Shown in pieces: positions 35,804-46,120 of a DNA stretch of 64,000 nucleotides. The position numbers and the translations under genes were made by a program. The notes under the pieces are model-generated. The model was not told the DNA's origin. It did no database searches and worked only from the letters and a program-made list of their open reading frames with translations. The DNA is from Pseudomonas capsici. Lineage in GTDB: Bacteria; Pseudomonadota; Gammaproteobacteria; Pseudomonadales; Pseudomonadaceae. The stretch is from positions 124,001 through 188,000 of the forward strand of contig NZ_JAFGZD010000009.1 of the NCBI RefSeq assembly GCF_017165765.1, written 5' to 3'. Position 1 is the stretch's first letter. Each line of letters begins with the position of its first letter.

Positions 35804-37633
35804 GTGATACGTCCCTTCCTGCTGTTCATCTGTCTGGCCTTGAGCTTCTGTGCCAACGCAGCCATCAGCGAAAGCAATGGTTATGCGCAGTTTGGCGTTC
35901 TCAAGTACCCGGCCAGCTTCACTCATTTCGACTGGGTCAATCCCGAGGCGCCGAAGGGTGGCACCTTGCGAATGATGGCCTTCGGCACCTTCGACACCCT
36001 CAATCCTTACACTTTCAAGGGCACCAGCCCGGTTTCGACCGGTAACTTCCTGCAATACGGTGTCAACGAGCTGAACGAGCCCTTGATGGTCGGCACCGGC
36101 CAATACGACCCGTCCGGCGACGAGCCGACGTCGAGCTACGGGCTGATCGCCCAGTCGGTGGAGTTCAGCGAAGATCGTAGCTGGGTGGTGTTCAACCTTC
36201 GCCCTCAGGCACGTTTCCACGATGGCAAGCCGATTACCGCCTATGACGTGGCCTTCTCCTACCGCACATTGCTCAAGGACGGCCACCCGCAATACCGCAC
36301 GGCCCTGCAGGAAGTGCAGCGGGTCGACATCCTCAACCGCCATCGCATCCGCTTTGTCTTCAAGCGTTCCGGCAACCCGCTGCTGATCCTGCGTCTGGGC
36401 GAGCTGGCGGTACTGCCGCAGCATTACTGGAAAGACCGCGACTTCAAGGCCACGACCTTCGAGCCGCCACTGGGCAGCGGACCTTACCGCATCACCCGTG
36501 TGCAGCCCGGACGCCAGCTGGTATTCGAACGGGTGAAGGACTACTGGGGCAAGGACTTGCCGGTCAATCGCGGCAAATACAATTTCGATCGTGTCGAGGT
36601 GGAGTTCTACCGCGACAGCGATGTGGCGTTTGAAGCCTTCAAAGCCGGTGAATTCGACATCTATATCGAACATCAGGCCAAGAATTGGGCCAATGGCTAC
36701 AACTTCCCGGCGGTCGCCAATGGCCAGGTGATCAAGGCGCAGATCCCCCACCGGATCCCGACCCAGACCCAGGGGCTGTTCATGAACACCCGACGCAGCA
36801 CCTTCGCCGACATCAGGGTTCGCGAGGCGCTGGGGCTGATGTTCAATTTCGAGTGGACCAACCGCGCCCTGTTCAGCGATGCCTACTCACGCTCCACCAG
36901 CTATTACCCCAACAGCGAGTTTTCCGCGACCGGCCTGCCCAGCGGTCGCGAACTGGCGCTGCTGGAGCCTTACCGGGACCAGTTGCCGGCCAGCCTGTTC
37001 AGCGAGCCTTTCAGTCTGTCGAAGACCGATGCCCGAGGCATCCCGCGGGAAACCATGCGCAAGGCACTGGGCCTGCTGGCCAAGGCTGGCTGGACGCTCT
37101 CCGAGCAAGGCCTGCTCAATGCCGACAAACAGCCGCTGCGTTTTGAAATCCTGCTGGTGAACCCCAATCTCGAACGCATTCTGCAACCTTATATAGAAGA
37201 CCTGCGCCGCATCGGTATCGAAGCCGGCCTGCGAACCGTAGACCGCGCCCAGTACAAGCAGCGGCTGGATCAGTTCGACTTCGACATGATCCTCATGACC
37301 CTGCAACAGACACTCAGCCCGGGCCTTGAACAGTGGCAGTACTTCCACTCCAGCCAGGCCTCGGTCAATGGCAGCAAGAACTATGCAGGGGTCGCCAATC
37401 CCGTGGTCGACGGCCTGCTCAACAAGCTGCTGGCCGCACAGACTCATGACGAACAGGTCGCAACGGCACGCGCCCTCGATCGTGTGCTGCTCTCCCAGCA
37501 TTACAGCATCCCGAACTGGTACCTGAACAATCATCGCCTGGCCTATCGCAATCGATTCGCCATGGTCACCACCCCGCCCTATACACTGGGGCTGCGTGCG
37601 TGGTGGCTCAAGACTCCGGAGAAGACCCGATGA
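35804..37633 (+). CDS. Periplasmic peptide-binding protein 1 (SBP family 5, YejA-like)
   Basis: About 609 aa. After a signal peptide (VIRPFLLFICLALSFCANA) the mature protein has the family opening YPASFTHFDWVNPEAPKGGTLRM and LGSGPYRITRVQPGR. It captures oligopeptides for the adjacent ABC transporter. The start is uncertain: GTG 35804 puts the signal peptide at the N-terminus, whereas TTG 35663/ATG 35666 would add about 47 residues with no sense of a signal. Stop overlaps the next start (ATGA at 37630). Paralogous to the next gene. Confidence 0.85.
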   Translation: MIRPFLLFICLALSFCANAAISESNGYAQFGVLKYPASFTHFDWVNPEAPKGGTLRMMAFGTFDTLNPYTFKGTSPVSTGNFLQYGVNELNEPLMVGTGQYDPSGDEPTSSYGLIAQSVEFSEDRSWVVFNLRPQARFHDGKPITAYDVAFSYRTLLKDGHPQYRTALQEVQRVDILNRHRIRFVFKRSGNPLLILRLGELAVLPQHYWKDRDFKATTFEPPLGSGPYRITRVQPGRQLVFERVKDYWGKDLPVNRGKYNFDRVEVEFYRDSDVAFEAFKAGEFDIYIEHQAKNWANGYNFPAVANGQVIKAQIPHRIPTQTQGLFMNTRRSTFADIRVREALGLMFNFEWTNRALFSDAYSRSTSYYPNSEFSATGLPSGRELALLEPYRDQLPASLFSEPFSLSKTDARGIPRETMRKALGLLAKAGWTLSEQGLLNADKQPLRFEILLVNPNLERILQPYIEDLRRIGIEAGLRTVDRAQYKQRLDQFDFDMILMTLQQTLSPGLEQWQYFHSSQASVNGSKNYAGVANPVVDGLLNKLLAAQTHDEQVATARALDRVLLSQHYSIPNWYLNNHRLAYRNRFAMVTTPPYTLGLRAWWLKTPEKTR

Positions 37634-39477
37634 CCCTACTGCGCTCCCTGTTCCTGCAGACGCTCCTGGCCGGTATCGTCTGTACCGCACAGGCTGCTCC
37701 CCAGCACGCCGTGACGCTGTATGACGAAGCCCCGAAATACCCGGCCAACTTCAAGCACTTCGATTACGTGAACCCCGACGCGCCCAAGGGCGGGACCTTC
37801 CGCCAGGCAGGCTTCGGCAGTTTCGACAGCCTCAACCCCTTCATCAACAAAGGCGTTGCCGCCGACGATATCAGCCTGATCTACGACACCCTCACCAGCC
37901 GCAGCCTGGATGAGCCCTTCACCGAATACGGACTGATCGCCGGCAAGATCGAAAAATCCCCGGACAACGACTGGGTACGCTTCTACCTGCGTCCTGAAGC
38001 ACGCTTCCACGACGGGCATCCTGTGCGCGCCGAAGATGTGGTGTTCAGCTTCGAGGCCCTGATGAAGCATGGCTCGCCCATGTATCGCGGCTACTACGCC
38101 GATGTCGATCAGGTGATTGCCGAAGATCCCCTGCGCGTGCTGTTCAAGTTCAAGCACAAGAACAACCGCGAAATGCCGCTGATCATCGGCCAGTTGCCGG
38201 TACTGCCCAAGCATTTCTGGGCAACCCGGGATTTCAGCAAAAGCAATCTGGAAGTCCCGCTGGGCAGCGGGCCTTACAAGGTGGCAGAGGTCAAGGCCGG
38301 ACGCTCTGTACGTTATGAGCGGGTCAAGGATTACTGGGCCAAGGATCTGCCGATCAACAAGGGCTTCTATAACTTCGATGTCCTGACCACCGACTACTAC
38401 CGTGACAACACCGTCGCGCTGGAAGCCGGCAAGGCCGGGCAGTTCGATTACTGGCTGGAAACAAGCGCCAAGAACTGGGCCACCGCTTACAACACGCCAG
38501 CCGTGCGCGATGGACGCCTGATCAAGGAAGAGCTGCCCAACGGCAATCCGACCGGCATGCAGGGGTTCGTTTTCAACCTGCGCAAGCCTGTATTCCAGGA
38601 CATACGGGTTCGCGAGGCCCTGACGCTGCTGCTGGATTTCGAGTGGACCAACAAGCAACTGTTCAACGGTTCCTACAGCCGGACCAAAAGCTATTTCGAC
38701 AATTCCGAGATGGCCTCCAAGGGCCTCCCGTCGCCCCAGGAACTGGCCATTCTGGAGCCATTGCGCGGCAAGATCCCCGACCGGGTCTTCAACGAGGAAT
38801 ACAAACTGCCGGTCAATGACGGCAGCGGCATGATTCGTCCGCAATTGCGCCGCGCCTTCCAGCTCTTGCAGGAAGCGGGCTGGAAGATCGTCAACGACAA
38901 GATGGTGGATACCCAGGACAATCCGGTCAAACTGGAGTTCCTGCTGGCCCAGACCGAGTTCGAGCGGGTCCTGCTGCCCTACAAGCGCAACCTGAACGAT
39001 CTGGGCATCGAGCTGAACATTCGCCGGGTGGACGTCTCGGAATACATCAACCGCCTGCGCTCGCGCGATTACGAGATGATTGTCAGCAGCTACCCACAGT
39101 CCAGCTCGCCGGGCAACGAACAGCGGATCTACTTCCACTCCTCCAGCGCCGACAACCCTGGCAGCCGCAATTTCATGGGGCTGAAGGACCCGGCTGTCGA
39201 TACGCTGGTGGAAGGCCTGATCAATGCCGACTCGCGTCAGAACCTGGTCGCTCACACCCAGGCCATGGATCGCGTGCTGCTCTGGGGCTTCTATGTGGTA
39301 CCCAACTGGCACATCAAGACCTGGCGCGTAGCCTACTGGGACCATATCGCCCATCCAAAGGCCAAACCACTGTCGGACATCGGCGTGATGACCTGGTGGG
39401 TGAAACCGGACGCGAAACCGGCAGTCCCCGAGCAACCTGCCGGCAGGCAGGCCGAACCTGTGAGCACGGAGCAATAA
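37630..39477 (+). CDS. yejA: Periplasmic peptide-binding protein 2 (SBP family 5, YejA-like)
   Basis: 615 aa, signal peptide [22 protein letters not shown]. Same fold and order of motifs as protein 1 ([54 protein letters not shown]), so the two arose by tandem duplication and probably widen the substrate range. ATGA overlap with the upstream gene marks tight coupling; 1 nt before the permease gene. Confidence 0.92.
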   Translation: MTLLRSLFLQTLLAGIVCTAQAAPQHAVTLYDEAPKYPANFKHFDYVNPDAPKGGTFRQAGFGSFDSLNPFINKGVAADDISLIYDTLTSRSLDEPFTEYGLIAGKIEKSPDNDWVRFYLRPEARFHDGHPVRAEDVVFSFEALMKHGSPMYRGYYADVDQVIAEDPLRVLFKFKHKNNREMPLIIGQLPVLPKHFWATRDFSKSNLEVPLGSGPYKVAEVKAGRSVRYERVKDYWAKDLPINKGFYNFDVLTTDYYRDNTVALEAGKAGQFDYWLETSAKNWATAYNTPAVRDGRLIKEELPNGNPTGMQGFVFNLRKPVFQDIRVREALTLLLDFEWTNKQLFNGSYSRTKSYFDNSEMASKGLPSPQELAILEPLRGKIPDRVFNEEYKLPVNDGSGMIRPQLRRAFQLLQEAGWKIVNDKMVDTQDNPVKLEFLLAQTEFERVLLPYKRNLNDLGIELNIRRVDVSEYINRLRSRDYEMIVSSYPQSSSPGNEQRIYFHSSSADNPGSRNFMGLKDPAVDTLVEGLINADSRQNLVAHTQAMDRVLLWGFYVVPNWHIKTWRVAYWDHIAHPKAKPLSDIGVMTWWVKPDAKPAVPEQPAGRQAEPVSTEQ

Positions 39478-39478
39478 T

Positions 39479-40552
39479 ATGCTGGCTTATATTCTCCGGC
39501 GCCTGCTGCTGATCATCCCGACCCTGTTCGGCATTCTGATCATCAACTTCATCATCATTCAGGCCGCTCCCGGCGGTCCTGTGGAGCAGATGATCGCCAA
39601 GATCGAAGGCTTCGACGGTGCCACCAGCCGCATCGCCGGTGGCGGTTCGGAAGTCTCGGTGGCCGGCTCCAACTATCGCGGTGCCCAGGGCCTGGACCCG
39701 GCGCTGATCAAGGAAATCGAGCGCATGTACGGCTTCGACAAGTCGGCACCGGAGCGCTTGTGGATCATGATCAAGAACTACGCGCAGCTGGATTTCGGTG
39801 ACAGCTTCTTTCGCGATGCGAAGGTGATCGACCTGATCGTCGAGAAAATGCCGGTGTCCATATCCCTCGGGCTGTGGAGCACCCTGATCATGTATCTGGT
39901 GTCGATCCCGCTGGGCATCGCCAAGGCCACGCGCCATGGCAGCCATTTCGATGTCTGGACCAGTTCGGCCATCATCGTCGGCTATGCCATTCCCGCGTTC
40001 CTGTTCGCGATTCTGCTGATCGTGCTGTTTGCCGGCGGCAGTTATTTCAACTGGTTCCCGTTGCGCGGCCTGACGTCCAACGGCTTCGACGAGATGAGCA
40101 CCCTCGGCAAGATCGGCGACTACTTCTGGCATCTGGTGCTGCCGGTGACCGCACTGGTGATCGGCAACTTCGCCACCATGACCCTGCTGACCAAGAACAG
40201 CTTCCTGGACGAAATCAGCAAGCAGTATGTCGTGACCGCCAAGGCCAAGGGCCTGAGCAATAACCGCGTGCTGTACGGCCATGTATTCCGCAACGCCATG
40301 CTGCTGGTGATCGCCGGTTTCCCTTCGGCCTTCATGGGGATCTTCTTCACCGGCTCGCTGCTGGTGGAAGTGATCTTCTCCCTGGATGGCCTGGGCCTGA
40401 TGAGCTTCGAGGCGGCCATCAACCGCGACTACCCGGTGGTCTTCGGCACCCTGTTCATCTTTACCCTGCTGGGGCTGCTGGTGAAACTGGTCGGCGACCT
40501 CACTTACACCCTCGTGGATCCGCGCATCGACTTTGAAAGCAGGAAGCATTGA
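39479..40552 (+). CDS. yejB: ABC transporter permease YejB
   Basis: 357 aa, oppB-type permease with YejB marks: [23 protein letters not shown] start, periplasmic loop with [15 protein letters not shown], and EAA-like loop [20 protein letters not shown]. Six helices. Pairs with YejE in the inner membrane; YejABEF imports peptides, including microcin C in E. coli. Confidence 0.94.
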   Translation: MLAYILRRLLLIIPTLFGILIINFIIIQAAPGGPVEQMIAKIEGFDGATSRIAGGGSEVSVAGSNYRGAQGLDPALIKEIERMYGFDKSAPERLWIMIKNYAQLDFGDSFFRDAKVIDLIVEKMPVSISLGLWSTLIMYLVSIPLGIAKATRHGSHFDVWTSSAIIVGYAIPAFLFAILLIVLFAGGSYFNWFPLRGLTSNGFDEMSTLGKIGDYFWHLVLPVTALVIGNFATMTLLTKNSFLDEISKQYVVTAKAKGLSNNRVLYGHVFRNAMLLVIAGFPSAFMGIFFTGSLLVEVIFSLDGLGLMSFEAAINRDYPVVFGTLFIFTLLGLLVKLVGDLTYTLVDPRIDFESRKH

Positions 40553-40553
40553 T

Positions 40554-41573
40554 ATGAAGCTGTCTCCTCTCAATCGCCGCCGCTTCGAGCGTTTCAAGGC
40601 CAACAAGCGCGGCTGGTGGTCGCTGTGGCTGTTCCTGATCCTGTTCGGCCTGAGCATGGGCGCCGAGCTGATCGCCAACGACAAGCCACTGGCCGTGCGC
40701 TATGACGGCGAATGGTACTTCCCTGTGTTCAAACGCTACCCGGAAACCACCTTTGGCGGTGAATTCCCTCTGGAAGCCAACTACAAGAGCCCGTACATCA
40801 AGGAATTGCTGGCCCAGAAGAACGGCTGGACCCTGTGGGCGCCCATCCCGTTCAGCTACCAGAGCATCAACTATGACCTGAAAGTCCCCGCCCCCGCGCC
40901 GCCCTCACGGGAGAACCTGCTGGGCACCGACGATCAGGGCCGGGATGTGCTGGCCCGGGTGATCTATGGCTTCCGCATCTCGGTGCTGTTTGCCCTGATC
41001 CTGACGGTGCTCAGTTCCATCATCGGGGTCATTGCCGGAGCCTTGCAGGGCTTCTATGGCGGCTGGGTGGATCTGATGGGCCAGCGTTTCCTGGAAGTCT
41101 GGTCCGGCCTGCCGGTGCTGTACCTGCTGATTATTCTGGCCAGCTTCGTGCAACCCAACTTCTGGTGGCTGCTGGGCATCATGCTGTTGTTTTCCTGGAT
41201 GAGTCTGGTGGACGTGGTACGCGCCGAGTTCCTGCGCGGGCGCAATCTGGAATACGTGCGCGCCGCCAGAGCGCTGGGTATGGAGAACGGCGCAATCATG
41301 TTCCGCCACATCCTGCCCAATGCCATGGTGTCGACCATGACCTTCATGCCGTTCATTCTGACCGGCGCCATCGGCACCCTGACGGCGCTGGACTTCCTGG
41401 GCTTCGGCCTGCCTGCCGGCTCGCCCTCGCTGGGCGAACTGGTGGCGCAGGGCAAATCCAATCTGCAGGCTCCGTGGCTCGGGATCAGCGCCTTTGCCGT
41501 ACTGGCCCTGATGCTGAGTCTGCTGGTGTTCATCGGCGAATCCGCCCGCGATGCTTTCGACCCAAGGAAATGA
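40554..41573 (+). CDS. yejE: ABC transporter permease YejE
   Basis: 339 aa. N-terminal hydrophobic segment after FERFKANKRGWW, a large periplasmic loop with PFSYQSINYDLKVPAPAPPS and LLGTDDQGRDVLARVIYGFR, and the EAA loop EYVRAARALGMENGAIMFRH. ATG 40554 lies 1 nt after yejB; an in-frame extension to 40533 is rejected. Confidence 0.94.
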   Translation: MKLSPLNRRRFERFKANKRGWWSLWLFLILFGLSMGAELIANDKPLAVRYDGEWYFPVFKRYPETTFGGEFPLEANYKSPYIKELLAQKNGWTLWAPIPFSYQSINYDLKVPAPAPPSRENLLGTDDQGRDVLARVIYGFRISVLFALILTVLSSIIGVIAGALQGFYGGWVDLMGQRFLEVWSGLPVLYLLIILASFVQPNFWWLLGIMLLFSWMSLVDVVRAEFLRGRNLEYVRAARALGMENGAIMFRHILPNAMVSTMTFMPFILTGAIGTLTALDFLGFGLPAGSPSLGELVAQGKSNLQAPWLGISAFAVLALMLSLLVFIGESARDAFDPRK

Positions 41574-41574
41574 A

Positions 41575-43185
41575 ATGAACAATGACAATCTGATCGAAAT
41601 CCGCGATCTGGCGGTCGAGTTCGTGACAGGCGAGTCGCGCCAGCGCGTGGTCGAAAACATCAGCTTCGATATCCGTCGCGGTGAAACCCTGGCCCTGGTC
41701 GGCGAAAGCGGCTCCGGCAAGTCGGTCACCGCCCACTCGATCCTGCGCCTGCTGCCCTACCCTATCGCCACTCATCCTGCCGGCACCATCCGCTATGCCG
41801 GTGATGACCTGCTGAAGATGGACGAGAAAAAGCTGCGCTCCATTCGTGGCAATCGCATTGCCATGATTTTCCAGGAGCCCATGACCTCGCTCAATCCGCT
41901 GCATTCGGTGGAAAAGCAGATCAACGAAGTGCTCGGCCTGCACAAGGGCCTCACCGGCAAGGCCGCCACGGCCCGCACGCTGGAACTGCTGGAAATGGTC
42001 GGCATCCCGGAGCCGCACAAGCGACTCAAGGCCCTGCCCCACGAACTTTCAGGCGGCCAGCGCCAGCGGGTCATGATCGCCATGGCCCTGGCCAACGAAC
42101 CCGAGCTGCTGATTGCCGACGAACCCACCACCGCGCTGGACGTCACGGTACAGCTGAAAATCCTTGAATTGCTCAAGCAATTACAGGCTCGTCTGGGCAT
42201 GGCACTGCTGCTGATCAGCCATGATTTGAACGTTGTGAGGCAAATAGCCAATCGCGTATGTGTCATGCAGCGCGGTTGCATCGTCGAACAAGCATTGTGC
42301 GAAGAGCTGTTCCGTTCACCACAGCATCCGTACACCCAGGTGTTGCTCAGTGCAGAGCCCAGCGGCGGTCCTTCGACCAACCCCGCTGGCGCTCCACTGC
42401 TTGAAGTCGAGGACCTGAAAGTCTGGTTCCCGATCAGGAAAGGCCTGCTCAAGCGAACCGTCGATCACGTCAAGGCGGTGGATGGCATTCGCTTCAGCCT
42501 GCCTCAAGGGCAGACTCTGGGGATTGTCGGTGAAAGTGGATCGGGCAAATCGACGCTGGGCCTGGCAATACTCAGGCTCATCGGCAGCGAAGGTGCCATA
42601 CGGTTCCAGGGCAAACCGCTCGATGGCCTGTCGCAGCAGCAGATTCGTCCGCTGCGCAGACAGATCCAGGTGGTGTTCCAGGACCCGTTCGGCAGTCTGA
42701 GCCCGCGCATGTCTGTGAGCGATATCGTGGGCGAAGGCCTGCGCATTCATGGCATGGGAACCGAAGCCGAGCAGGAAGCGGCTATTATCGAGGCTCTCAG
42801 GGAAGTAGGTCTGGACCCGGAAACCCGGCACCGCTACCCCCACGAGTTCTCGGGTGGGCAACGGCAGCGAATCGCCATAGCCCGTGCATTGGTGTTAAAA
42901 CCGGCGCTGATTCTGCTGGACGAGCCGACCTCGGCCCTCGACCGGACAGTGCAGCGCCAGGTAGTCGAGCTGCTACGCTCGCTGCAAACCAAGTACAACC
43001 TGACGTATCTGTTCATCAGCCATGACCTGGCTGTCGTCAAAGCGCTTAGCCACCAGTTGATGGTGGTCAAGCAAGGCAAAGTGGTCGAACAGGGTGTGGC
43101 GCAGGAGATCTTCGCCGCACCGCAACATCCTTATACACAGCAGCTACTGGAAGCCGCCTTCATGGCGCCGGTAGCTGTCGATTAA
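41575..43185 (+). CDS. yejF: Duplicated ATP-binding protein YejF
   Basis: 536 aa with two complete ABC ATPase domains. Domain 1: GESGSGKSVTAHS, ELSGGQRQRVMIAMAL, LIADEPTTALD. Domain 2: GESGSGKSTLGLA, EFSGGQRQRIAIARAL, LLDEPTSALD. It drives the YejBE permease. ATG 41575 is preceded by AAGGA. Last gene of the operon, 18 nt before fabI. Confidence 0.95.
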   Translation: MNNDNLIEIRDLAVEFVTGESRQRVVENISFDIRRGETLALVGESGSGKSVTAHSILRLLPYPIATHPAGTIRYAGDDLLKMDEKKLRSIRGNRIAMIFQEPMTSLNPLHSVEKQINEVLGLHKGLTGKAATARTLELLEMVGIPEPHKRLKALPHELSGGQRQRVMIAMALANEPELLIADEPTTALDVTVQLKILELLKQLQARLGMALLLISHDLNVVRQIANRVCVMQRGCIVEQALCEELFRSPQHPYTQVLLSAEPSGGPSTNPAGAPLLEVEDLKVWFPIRKGLLKRTVDHVKAVDGIRFSLPQGQTLGIVGESGSGKSTLGLAILRLIGSEGAIRFQGKPLDGLSQQQIRPLRRQIQVVFQDPFGSLSPRMSVSDIVGEGLRIHGMGTEAEQEAAIIEALREVGLDPETRHRYPHEFSGGQRQRIAIARALVLKPALILLDEPTSALDRTVQRQVVELLRSLQTKYNLTYLFISHDLAVVKALSHQLMVVKQGKVVEQGVAQEIFAAPQHPYTQQLLEAAFMAPVAVD

Positions 43186-43203
43186 CCTGAAGAGGAACAA
43201 CAC

Positions 43204-43998
43204 ATGGGTTTTCTCGCCGGTAAGCGCGTCCTGATCGTCGGTGTCGCCAGCAAACTGTCCATCGCATCCGGCATCGCTGCCGCCATGCATCGTGAAGGTG
43301 CCGAGCTTGCGTTCACCTACCAGAACGACAAACTCAAGGGCCGTGTCGAAGAGTTCGCAGCAGGCTGGGGCTCGAGCCCTGAGCTGTGCTTCCCTTGCGA
43401 CGTAGCCAGCGACGAAGAGATCAACAAGGTCTTCGAAGAGCTGAGCAAGAAGTGGGACGGCCTGGACGTCATCGTTCACTCCGTAGGTTTCGCTCCGGGC
43501 GACCAGCTCGATGGCGACTTCACCGAAGCCACCACCCGTGACGGCTTCCGCATCGCTCACGACATCAGCGCCTACAGCTTCGTCGCCCTGGCCAAGGCCG
43601 GTCGCGAAATGATGAAAGGCCGCAATGGCAGCCTGCTGACCCTGTCGTACCTGGGCGCAGAGCGCACCATGCCCAACTACAACGTGATGGGCATGGCCAA
43701 GGCCAGCCTGGAAGCCGGTGTTCGTTACCTGGCAGGCAGCCTCGGCCCGGAAGGTACTCGCGTCAACGCCGTATCGGCTGGCCCGATCCGCACCCTGGCA
43801 GCCTCCGGCATCAAGAACTTCCGCAAGATGCTGGCAGCCAACGAAGCGCAGACTCCTCTGCGTCGCAACGTCACCATCGAAGAAGTCGGCAACGCCGGCG
43901 CCTTCCTGTGCTCGGACCTGGCGTCCGGCATCAGCGGTGAAATCATGTACGTCGACGGCGGTTTCAACACCACCGCGATGGGCGATATCGAAGAGTAA
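43204..43998 (+). CDS. fabI: Enoyl-[acyl-carrier-protein] reductase (NADH)
   Basis: 264 aa SDR fold. Reduces trans-2-enoyl-ACP in the last step of fatty-acid elongation. NADH site [20 protein letters not shown], catalytic YLGAE near 149 and Y159-x6-K166 (YNVMGMAK), and the [10 protein letters not shown] end are standard FabI features. AGAGGAACAAC precedes the ATG. Triclosan-sensitive type by family. Confidence 0.97.
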   Translation: MGFLAGKRVLIVGVASKLSIASGIAAAMHREGAELAFTYQNDKLKGRVEEFAAGWGSSPELCFPCDVASDEEINKVFEELSKKWDGLDVIVHSVGFAPGDQLDGDFTEATTRDGFRIAHDISAYSFVALAKAGREMMKGRNGSLLTLSYLGAERTMPNYNVMGMAKASLEAGVRYLAGSLGPEGTRVNAVSAGPIRTLAASGIKNFRKMLAANEAQTPLRRNVTIEEVGNAGAFLCSDLASGISGEIMYVDGGFNTTAMGDIEE

Positions 43999-44041
43999 TT
44001 GCTTCGAGCAGGACGGGCGCCATGGCGTCAGTCCTGAAAAC

Positions 44042-44078
44042 AAAAAATCCGGACGCCCGCCAGGGATCCGGATTTTTT
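44042..44078. terminator. Bidirectional terminator between fabI and the HrpK-like gene
   Basis: AAAAAATCCGGA (44042-44053) pairs perfectly with TCCGGATTTTTT (44067-44078) around a 13-nt loop. It has a U-run in both directions, so it ends fabI (+) and the HrpK-like gene (-). Confidence 0.85.
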
Positions 44079-44094
44079 GCTGTTGCTCTTGTGA

Positions 44095-45825
44095 TCATTT
44101 CGGCTTGGGAATGCCGAACTGCTCCAGTACCGGGTTGACCGTACGGCTGAATGCCTTGCGCTCCTTGCGCTCCTTCACCGCGTTGACGATTTCCGAGATG
44201 CCCAGGCCGATACTCATCGCGCCACTGACCACCCAGCCCACCGGCCCCGCCGCCGCACCGACCGCCGAAGCCGCAGCAGCGCCCGCCGCCTGACCGGCCA
44301 CCGCACCCACCACGCGCCCGGCAACCGCACCGGCGATACGCCCGCCCAGCCCTATTCCGACCTTGCCAGCAGTCCTGCCGATATCCACATTGTCGCCAAA
44401 ACCCAACACTCGCTGAGCCGTGTTGGCCGCCAGTTTCGCGTCGTCCTTCGCCTGGTTGGTATCCTTTCCGCTACCGCCCGGGATCAATGTGCCATTTATT
44501 CCAGTGGTACCCGGTGCTGCCTTGCGGGTGGTTTCATTCACGGCCTGCGCCAGAGCCGGGTCGCTGTTGATGATCAGCTCTGCCTGCCGGTCAGTGTTCC
44601 TGCCCAGAAAGGCCTGCACGGACGGATCGTTCTGCAACTGGGTGATCTTTTCGCTCAGCGCCGTCTCGGTAGCCGAGGTGTTGCGAATCGAACGCCCGGC
44701 GACCACCTGCTCGGAAATCTGCTGCAACTCGACCAGCACGGCCGCTTTCTGCTCGCCGCTGTAGGCCTGCGGGTTGGTAAAGACATCACCATTCAACTGG
44801 CTGATATCCACCTTGGAAACCGCACCGATTGTCGCGGCATCCGAAAGAACTCGTGAAAAGTCGTCCTCATTGGCAGGCGCCTTGTGCTTGATCCAGGTAC
44901 TGATGTCCTTTTTGACCATCACGCCATCAGGAGCACGCATGGCCAGCTTTTTGCCGCGCATGTTGCCCTGGTCCATCATCTCGAACATGCCCGGTTGCGC
45001 CCAGGTCGCGGCAGAATCCTGCAGCACACTGGAAAGACCCGGATTCTTGTTGCTCACCGACTCCAGCCCGGCAATGGTGGTTCGCCCATTGACCTTGGTC
45101 TGCCCTTCCACACCCTGGGCATTGGACGGATCACCGGCTTCGGTTATGGGCTCATGAGCCAGCAGCACGGCAGCGGAACGAACCAGTTGTACCGATTGTG
45201 CATCGGCATCCGGGTTGTCCTTGCGAAAGTCATTCAGGCTGTCAGTCCCCTTGTCGACCTGCTTCTCCATGTTCTTGGCGAAAGTCTTGGCATCCTTGCG
45301 GGTGATCTTGCCGTCCGCCTTGCCGCCCTGCGCGGTGTCCATGGCGGTTTTCAGGGTCGGGTTCTCATCCAGAAAGGCCCATGCCTTGTCTGCATCCGGG
45401 TCATTGGCGGCAATCATTCGGGCGGCAGCAATCGGGCGATTCAGCTCCTTGGCCGCCTGCTCACGCCTGGAGGCAGGTATATCGCCCAGCAGACCGTCCC
45501 ATTTGGACAGTTCTTCCGGCGAGCTGTATTTCGAGTCATCGAGGTACTGATGATTTTCCCGTACAGGCGGCTGGGCCTTACCCGACAGCTGACTGCTCAA
45601 GGCGCGCAGCAAGCGCTGGAGAATCGAATCTTCGGCAGCCTGAGGGGATGGCGATGCAGTTCTTGTCGTGCCGGCCTGACCGTATTCGACACTGCCAGGG
45701 CCACCGGCAGATGTGTGAAATTCGCCCGAGGTCAAGGTAAAGGGGACTTCGGTCAGGTTTTCCGGAACCGGAAAGCTCCCAAAACCACTGGGGCCACGAC
45801 CGGTACTTGAAATGGGATCGCTCAT
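44095..45825 (-). CDS. HrpK/HrpF/NolX-family putative type III secretion translocon protein
   Basis: 576 aa. Two related helical repeats carry family signatures: LKTAMDTAQGGKADGKITRK with DNPDADAQSVQLVRSAAVLL (about 150-215), and ATWAQPGMFEMMDQG with DISQLNGDVFTNPQAYSGEQ then KAAVLVELQQ (about 265-360). The C-terminal Gly/Ala-rich hydrophobic stretch (about 475-540) is expected of a pore-forming translocator. The N-terminus is Ser/Thr/Gly-rich, typical of type III signals. A consensus hrp box lies 46 nt upstream of the ATG at 45825. It sits alone inside a conserved core block, not in a hrp island. Could be a translocator or a secreted helper; shorter than HrpK1 of model P. syringae. Confidence 0.85.
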   Translation of the reverse strand: MSDPISSTGRGPSGFGSFPVPENLTEVPFTLTSGEFHTSAGGPGSVEYGQAGTTRTASPSPQAAEDSILQRLLRALSSQLSGKAQPPVRENHQYLDDSKYSSPEELSKWDGLLGDIPASRREQAAKELNRPIAAARMIAANDPDADKAWAFLDENPTLKTAMDTAQGGKADGKITRKDAKTFAKNMEKQVDKGTDSLNDFRKDNPDADAQSVQLVRSAAVLLAHEPITEAGDPSNAQGVEGQTKVNGRTTIAGLESVSNKNPGLSSVLQDSAATWAQPGMFEMMDQGNMRGKKLAMRAPDGVMVKKDISTWIKHKAPANEDDFSRVLSDAATIGAVSKVDISQLNGDVFTNPQAYSGEQKAAVLVELQQISEQVVAGRSIRNTSATETALSEKITQLQNDPSVQAFLGRNTDRQAELIINSDPALAQAVNETTRKAAPGTTGINGTLIPGGSGKDTNQAKDDAKLAANTAQRVLGFGDNVDIGRTAGKVGIGLGGRIAGAVAGRVVGAVAGQAAGAAAASAVGAAAGPVGWVVSGAMSIGLGISEIVNAVKERKERKAFSRTVNPVLEQFGIPKPK

Positions 45826-45871
45826 GCGTTTTCTCTCCCTCGGGCACAAAACAAGGATCTACATGCTCGAC

Positions 45872-45899
45872 TGAGTGGCAGGCGCGCAGAAACGGTTCC
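45872..45899 (-). promoter_or_regulatory. hrp box (HrpL-dependent promoter)
   Basis: On the minus strand: GGAACC, 15 nt, CCACTCA, an exact fit to GGAACC-N15/16-CCACNNA. It ends 46 nt before the start codon of the HrpK-like gene. HrpL is the ECF sigma factor of P. syringae type III genes. Confidence 0.88.
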
Positions 45900-46120
45900 A
45901 TCAATGCGAAAAAGAATGCGCTTGTCTGGGGGTAATGACCTTGAACACAGACCCAAGCCGCATTTGGTCGGTGATACAGAGGGGCGGCTACTACTTGTAC
46001 AGTTATGCGTGTAAATTGCGACGCGATTTCTCCGATCAAGCCATGTGCGGCTCTGAGCGAGAGCGACTTTTCACTGCTGTGTCATCAACCTCATCAATCG
46101 CTCACGCTGGATGCTTCATA

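Noticed and set aside
37636..39474. 612-codon frame antisense to the second peptide-binding protein
   Set aside because: Shadow of the coding strand; composition and lack of motifs argue against a gene.
42756..42790. GGAACC near 42758 as a hrp box inside yejF
   Set aside because: Second half absent and position is within a coding region.
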